DNA of 9,463 nucleotides from positions 1-9,463 of the forward strand of contig JASIBJ010000209.1 in the NCBI GenBank assembly GCA_030045215.1, written 5' to 3'. The notes beneath the pieces were generated by a model, which was not told the DNA's origin, made no database searches, and was given only the letters and a program-made list of their open reading frames with translations. Positions 5,797 through 9,463 of the stretch are shown piece by piece. This DNA comes from Streptosporangiaceae bacterium. GTDB lineage: Bacteria > Actinomycetota > Actinomycetes > Streptosporangiales > Streptosporangiaceae. A program made the position numbers and the translations under genes. How positions within the stretch are numbered: position 1 is the first letter of the stretch; every line of letters begins with the position of its first letter.

Positions 5797-6749
5797 CCGC
5801 CCTGCCCCGCCCGCCGGCGCCGAGGATGTGCCTGATCCTCAGCGAGAACTGGACGATGACCTCGGGACGGGACCTGCCCACGCTCGTTCGCTGGGCCAGG
5901 GAGGCGGAGGACGCCGGGTTCGACTCGGTCATGATCAGCGAGCACATCGTCCTGGGACCGTCGTCCGGGGCGAGCGGCGTGATGCCGAACCCGCGGGAGT
6001 ACGCGCTGCCGGGCAACCAGGATCCGGCGACGCCCTGGCCGAGTTCGCTCGTCCTGCTGTCCGCGATCGCCGCGGTCACCGCGCGGATACGGCTCGTCGC
6101 CGGAGCGGTGATCGCGCCGCTGCGCCATCCGCTGCTCATCGCGCGCGAGCTTGGTTCCCTGGACCTGCTCAGCGGCGGCCGGCTTGTCGTGCTGCCGACG
6201 GTCTCCTGGCTCGAGGAGGAGTACCGGGCCCTGGGCGTGCCTTTCGGGTCCCGCGGCGATCTTCTTGACGAGCATCTGGCCGCGTGGGCCACGTTGTGGC
6301 GGGACACCCCGGCGTCGCATCCGGGGCCGCACTACCCGTTCAGTGACGTCTATTTCGAGCCTAAGGCGTTCCGGAAGTCGGGGCCGGTGCTCTGGCTCGG
6401 CGGTGCCGGGATGCACCGGCGGATGACCGACCGCATCGTCCGCTACGGCGACGGGTTCAACCCGCTGGGCGTCCCGACCGGCGAGGAGATGCAGCGGCTG
6501 CGGAAGGCGATGGCCGCGGCCGGGCGTGACATCGGCGGCCTGGAGCTGGTCGGGGGCACCCGCGCTGTGTTCCCCGACGGCCACAGCCCGGCCGATCTGG
6601 GCCAGGCCCTGGCGGGCATCCCGGCTCAGCTCGAGGCCGGCTTCACGACGTTCTGCATCAAGCCGTCGCAGTTCACCGACGATCCCGGCGACGTCCGCCG
6701 GCTGTGCGACGACATCATCCGGCGTGTAGGCCGGCTGGCGGCGCGCTGA
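5793..6749 (+). CDS. LLM-class (luciferase-like) flavin-dependent oxidoreductase
   Basis: The 318-residue product is a luciferase-like TIM-barrel oxidoreductase of the F420/FMN-using group common in actinomycetes. Recognisable parts are WAREAEDAGFDSVMISEH (34-51), the TARIRLVAGAVIAPLRHPLLIARELGSLDLLSGGR block (about 96-130), WLEEEYRALGVPF (139-151), and FEPKAF with LWLGGAG in the second half. GTG 5793 overlaps the FAH stop as GTGA, so the two are translationally coupled; ATG 5826 is an in-frame alternative. Most relatives have GVGVGW after SGGR; here it is VLPTVSW, so the cofactor or substrate pocket may differ. Known roles of the group are monooxygenation or hydride transfer with F420H2, FMNH2 or NAD(P)H. 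Within this operon it could hydroxylate an aromatic acid or act on a pathway intermediate; neither is demonstrated. Confidence 0.88.
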   Translation: MTALPRPPAPRMCLILSENWTMTSGRDLPTLVRWAREAEDAGFDSVMISEHIVLGPSSGASGVMPNPREYALPGNQDPATPWPSSLVLLSAIAAVTARIRLVAGAVIAPLRHPLLIARELGSLDLLSGGRLVVLPTVSWLEEEYRALGVPFGSRGDLLDEHLAAWATLWRDTPASHPGPHYPFSDVYFEPKAFRKSGPVLWLGGAGMHRRMTDRIVRYGDGFNPLGVPTGEEMQRLRKAMAAAGRDIGGLELVGGTRAVFPDGHSPADLGQALAGIPAQLEAGFTTFCIKPSQFTDDPGDVRRLCDDIIRRVGRLAAR

Positions 6750-6852
6750 CCGCGCGCGACCGACAGCTCCGTTTTCAGGCCGGGCGGGCCGCGTCGCGGC
6801 GTACGTGGGGCGCCCCGGGCACGCCTCGTTCCCCTATCGTGCGCCTTGGCTG

Positions 6853-7770
6853 TCAGGCACCCGCGCCACTCCAGGAGGCCTCGCCGGCCGCCGTAATCTC
6901 TTCGTCCTCACCGACGATCAGGTGGCTGTGGCTGAGGCCCGTGACGCCGCTGACAAGGAGCGCGAGTGCCAGCGCCTCGAGGGCCAGGTCCCCGGTGGCC
7001 GCCTGGAAGTGCTCGCCGAACAGGAACATGCCGAGCAGGCTCGCGGCCAGCGGGTCAAGGATCGTGAAGCCGGGCTGGGACGCGGCGAGCGGCCCGGCCG
7101 CCAGGGCGTGCGAGGCCAGCAGCAGGCTTGCCGCCCCGGCGCCGATGAGGACGTACACCGACCAGTTAGTGAAGATCGCGGCGGGCCCGTTGCCGAGGTG
7201 GGAGCTGAACTCCTTGATCACGGCGGCTACGAAGCCCCAGGCCACGCCCGTTGCGGCGCCGAGGATCGCCGCGCGCTGCGAGGGGGACGCTGAGGGCCGG
7301 CGGCCCAGCCCGAACGCCAGCGCGAGCGCGACGAGCACCACCGCGAGCGTCACGAACCCGGCCAGTAGCCACATCGACGCCGGCGCGTGACTGCGCCCGC
7401 CGGACGGCGAGGCGGCGAACAGGAACAGGCCGAGCCCGGCCGACATCGCGGCCGCGGCGAGCCAGTCCCGCCGCTTGACGGTGCGAGAGCCGAGGACCGC
7501 CATGTACCCGAACACGAACAGCAACTCAAGCGAGAGAATCGGCTGGACCAGCGCCAGGGCTCCGTAGTGCAGGGCGGAGAGCTGGAACACGAAGCCCAGG
7601 ATCATGCTGGCGATGCCCAGCAGCCAGATCGGCCGGCGGGCGAGCCGGAAGAGGAGCCAGACATCAAGGCCTTTCGTCTGGCTGGTGCTCTTGGCGCCGA
7701 GTCGCTGGCACACTGACGACGTAGCCGTGCAGACACTCGCGGCCAGCGCCAGGGCGATCGCCTTGTCCAT
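6853..7770 (-). CDS. DMT-superfamily / NIPA-like integral membrane protein
   Basis: The 305-residue protein is mostly hydrophobic, with about nine or ten likely membrane helices starting at its N-terminus (MDKAIALALAAS). The stretch SALHYGALALVQPILSLELLFVFGY (about 64-88) resembles the conserved helix of actinobacterial DMT and NIPA-type (eukaryotic magnesium transporter-like) proteins. A second internal half, around GVAWGFVAAVIKEF and FTILDPLAASLLGMFLFGEHF, mirrors the first, as in ten-helix DMT transporters. The C-terminal tail is short and acidic. Substrate unknown. Start ATG 7770 is chosen because the hydrophobic domain begins there; GGGAGG lies only two bases upstream, which is unusually close, and the longer frame up to 7887 has low-complexity residues that do not look conserved. 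It is convergent with the LLM gene and divergent from the PP2C-like gene, so it is a separate unit. Confidence 0.85.
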   Translation of the reverse strand: MDKAIALALAASVCTATSSVCQRLGAKSTSQTKGLDVWLLFRLARRPIWLLGIASMILGFVFQLSALHYGALALVQPILSLELLFVFGYMAVLGSRTVKRRDWLAAAAMSAGLGLFLFAASPSGGRSHAPASMWLLAGFVTLAVVLVALALAFGLGRRPSASPSQRAAILGAATGVAWGFVAAVIKEFSSHLGNGPAAIFTNWSVYVLIGAGAASLLLASHALAAGPLAASQPGFTILDPLAASLLGMFLFGEHFQAATGDLALEALALALLVSGVTGLSHSHLIVGEDEEITAAGEASWSGAGA

Positions 7771-7865
7771 GTCCTCCCGCCGCCCAGCCGAGCTTGGTGG
7801 GGTCCCCTCGGCGTCGACCTCGCCGCCCCGCAGCGAGGTGCTCACGCCCACTGTGCCAAGCCCCA

Positions 7866-7894
7866 GTGACATTCGGCTACCGTTCACCTATAAC
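7866..7894 (+). promoter_or_regulatory. Promoter of the PP2C-like gene
   Basis: GTGACA (7866-7871) and TATAAC (7889-7894) are each five-of-six consensus matches with an ideal 17-base spacer. Transcription would start near 7901 and read into the PP2C-like gene, with a leader of about 150 bases if translation begins at 8054 or about 54 if at 7955. Confidence 0.65.
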
Positions 7895-7915
7895 CCAGAT
7901 GCCGCCGCATGATTC

Positions 7916-7950
7916 CGGGATCTGACGTCCTTTTTCTGAGAAAGATCCTG
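7916..7950 (+). promoter_or_regulatory. Inverted repeat in the PP2C-like leader
   Basis: GGATCT (7918-7923) pairs with AGATCC (7943-7948), extendable by a G-T wobble and a C-G pair. The same element has an inner IR TTTCT-G-AGAAA (7933-7943), so two mutually exclusive hairpins could form in the RNA. It also contains an unusually T/A-rich patch for this window. It may be an operator or a weak leader structure; neither is established. Confidence 0.35.
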
Positions 7951-8053
7951 CAGGGTGCCGTGGCGGCTGCCGCTGCCAGTCGAAGGGGCTGTTGATGCCG
8001 CGGTCGCACGGGATCGGGCGAGTGCCGTTCGCCCGTCGGCCGGGGGCCTGATC

Positions 8054-8881
8054 GTGCGCGCCGTACTCGCGACCGCTCCGGTTAGCCCGGAGGTGGAGAA
8101 CGAGGACTTCGCCGCGGTGACGCCGTCGGCGGCGGTGTTGCTGGACGGTGCGGGGACGCCTGCTCGGCTCGGCACCGGCTGCGTGCACGGCGTCGCCTGG
8201 TACGCCAGGACCCTCGGCACGGTGCTGTTGTCGCTGATCGCAGCAGCCGACTCGGGCACGCTGGCCGACTGCCTGTACGCCGCCATCGGCGAGGTCAGGT
8301 CGCGGCACGAGGGCACCTGTGATCTGTCCCACCTGGGCACTCCGGCCGCGACCGTCGTCGCGATCCGGATTCGCCGGGACGAGCTTGAGCACCTCGTGCT
8401 GTCCGATTCCGTGCTGGTACTGGCCCGCGACGGCGTGAATCAGGTCGTGACCGATCAGCGAATCGAGGCCGCCGCCCGTCGGCACCGCAGTCTGTATGAC
8501 CGGGTGCCAGTCGGCACACCTGGGCGCGATGCCGCGTTCCGCGAGTACGTCCAGACGGTCCGTGCGATGAAGAACACGCCCGGCGGGTACTGGGTCGCGT
8601 CGGCCGATCCCGAGGCGGCGCGGCATGCGGTCTGCGGTTCCACCGCGCTGGCCGGGCTGCGCGCGGCGCTACTGCTCAGCGATGGCGCCAGCCGCCTGGC
8701 TGACCTGTTCGGACTTGTGTCGTGGGACGAGCTTGTTTCGCTCGTCGTGGAGGCCGGCCCGGCGGAGCTCATCAGCCAGGTCCGCAGGGCCGAGGCCTCC
8801 GACCCTGACGGTTCTCGCTGGCGGCGGGGGAAGGCAGTCGATGACGCTACCGTCGTCTGCTGCGACCAGCTGGCGCCCTAG
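8054..8881 (+). CDS. PP2C-type protein phosphatase-like protein
   Basis: The 275-residue product carries the ordered motifs of the metal-dependent PP2C (PPM) fold: NED (16-18), DGAG (31-34), TPAAT (96-100), SDS (117-119), SDGAS (209-213) and DDAT (263-266). Aspartates in these positions bind the Mn/Mg pair in active members, so activity is plausible; a substrate protein is not indicated. No membrane segment or sensor domain is seen, so it is cytosolic and stand-alone. GTG 8054 is preferred over GTG 7955 because the family core begins with RAVLATAPVSPEVENEDF immediately after it, and because the 33 codons between the two starts have clearly fewer G/C third positions than the gene body. GGGGG seven or more bases upstream is a weak ribosome site. 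The 7955 start would add 33 residues. It ends 80 bases from a convergent P-loop gene. Confidence 0.8.
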   Translation: MRAVLATAPVSPEVENEDFAAVTPSAAVLLDGAGTPARLGTGCVHGVAWYARTLGTVLLSLIAAADSGTLADCLYAAIGEVRSRHEGTCDLSHLGTPAATVVAIRIRRDELEHLVLSDSVLVLARDGVNQVVTDQRIEAAARRHRSLYDRVPVGTPGRDAAFREYVQTVRAMKNTPGGYWVASADPEAARHAVCGSTALAGLRAALLLSDGASRLADLFGLVSWDELVSLVVEAGPAELISQVRRAEASDPDGSRWRRGKAVDDATVVCCDQLAP

Positions 8882-8961
8882 CCGCCCGCGCCGGCCCCTG
8901 CTCGCGACAAGGGCGGAGGTGCCGCGCTGCGATAGTTCGCACCATCAAACGGCTGTGCAGG

Positions 8962-9463
8962 TCACCACCCCAGGTACGCCATCACCTCCTGAGTAACGAC
9001 GCCGATGGGGCGGTCGTTGCCGATGACGAGGTCCTCGACGCCGTTGCCCTCAGCGGCCGCTATCGCGGCCGTCGCCGCCTTGAGGTCGTCGCGGCGACCG
9101 CTGGTGACATCGTGGGCCAGCCGCCGCTGGATCTCGGCCAGTCCGACCGTGAGGCGGACCACCTGGAGCGGCAGGCCCAGCGCCCCCCGGATGCTCTGCA
9201 CCTGGCTGGTGCTGCGGACGAAGTAGGCCAAGACAAACAGGCAGACGCCGGCCCGCTGGTAGTTCGCTGCCACCGCGGCCAGATTTTGCAGCAGCAAGTC
9301 GAACTCGCTCGCGTGCGCACCGGCGTCGGGACCGGCCCAGCTGAGATAGTCCAGGTCGAGCAGCGCGTACCGCTCGCCGCGCTGCTCGAGCAGGTAGGCG
9401 ATCTCCTCGGCGACTGAGCTCTTGCCCGAACCGTAAACGCCGGTGAGCAGTACACCCTCACGT
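8962..9463 (-). CDS. P-loop NTPase / nucleotide-kinase-like protein (3' part, start outside window)
   Basis: The minus-strand frame is open from the window end to the stop at 8962-8964, giving about 166 residues with the true start beyond the window. Near the visible N-terminus is a Walker A motif in LLTGVYGSGKSSVAEEIAYLL, a phosphate-binding loop followed by a helix, as in gluconate, shikimate or adenylylsulfate kinase-like proteins. LLDLDYLSW next to it places acidic residues where such kinases bind substrate or metal. A hydrophobic strand VCLFVLAYFV lies mid-protein, and the C-terminal segment ends in a short VIGNDRPIGVVTQEVMAYLGW tail, in which a base-contacting ND loop is typical of the fold. 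An internal ATG at 9297 would omit the P-loop and is not the real start. The phosphate acceptor is unknown. Confidence 0.78.
   Translation of the reverse strand, partial: REGVLLTGVYGSGKSSVAEEIAYLLEQRGERYALLDLDYLSWAGPDAGAHASEFDLLLQNLAAVAANYQRAGVCLFVLAYFVRSTSQVQSIRGALGLPLQVVRLTVGLAEIQRRLAHDVTSGRRDDLKAATAAIAAAEGNGVEDLVIGNDRPIGVVTQEVMAYLGW

Noticed and set aside
2425..6749. A biosynthetic gene cluster reading of the operon
   Set aside because: No carrier protein, synthase, ligase or tailoring genes are present; the enzyme set matches aromatic ring cleavage.
6741..6816. Terminator between the LLM and membrane protein genes (GCGCG-CTGAC-CGCGC at 6741-6755, and palindrome GGGGCGCCCC at 6807-6816)
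   Set aside because: Stems are short, have no following T-run, and such GC palindromes are expected by chance at this composition.
7771..7887. Longer N-terminus for the membrane protein (start at 7887)
   Set aside because: The added 39 residues are Gly/Ser/Arg-rich without membrane or signal character, overlap the opposing promoter, and the hydrophobic domain begins right after ATG 7770.

Overview
The window is high-GC DNA with strong G/C bias at third codon positions. Its gene families point to an actinomycete: a MarR/quinone-oxidoreductase pair, an LLM-class (F420- or FMN-type) oxidoreductase, a NIPA/DMT-like membrane protein and a compact PP2C protein. That is inference from composition and gene content; there is no rRNA or other taxonomic marker. 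I found no tRNA, rRNA, CRISPR array, insertion sequence or phage gene.

Layout. (1) 1-471: 3' part of an acetoacetate-decarboxylase-like gene. (2) 472-887: a gene-free stretch with two unrelated minisatellites, a 25-bp unit and a 31-bp unit, each present about four and a half times. (3) 888-2365: a divergent pair, a zinc-free MDR quinone oxidoreductase (minus) and a MarR-family regulator (plus). Their 65-bp gap holds a strong minus-strand promoter and a 43-bp imperfect palindrome that covers the -10 elements of both directions. (4) 2425-6749: a plus-strand operon behind a clear promoter: aldehyde dehydrogenase, class III extradiol dioxygenase, FAH-fold enzyme and LLM-class oxidoreductase. The first three match HpaE, HpaD and HpaG of the homoprotocatechuate (3,4-dihydroxyphenylacetate) meta-cleavage pathway. 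(5) 6853-7770: a DMT/NIPA-like membrane protein on the minus strand. (6) 8054-8881: a PP2C-type phosphatase-like gene with its own promoter and a leader containing an inverted repeat. (7) 8962 to the window end: the 3' part of a P-loop (GxxxxGKS) nucleotide kinase-like gene on the minus strand.

How the genes work together. The dioxygenase would open the ring of homoprotocatechuate, the dehydrogenase would oxidise the resulting semialdehyde, and the FAH-fold enzyme would decarboxylate or isomerise the product. The last gene, an LLM-class oxidoreductase, overlaps the FAH gene by a GTGA stop/start and is not part of the classical hpa set. No hydroxylase (HpaB/C), isomerase (HpaF), hydratase (HpaH) or aldolase (HpaI) is in the window, so the pathway is incomplete here. 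The MarR protein probably controls mainly its divergent oxidoreductase, because the palindrome is there and is not repeated at the operon promoter, which carries a different small inverted repeat.

The most distinctive points are the LLM enzyme built into a homoprotocatechuate operon, the well-defined shared operator of the MarR pair, and the fact that three successive genes (ADC-like, oxidoreductase, MarR) each have their 3' end, stop codon included, inside a short tandem duplication.
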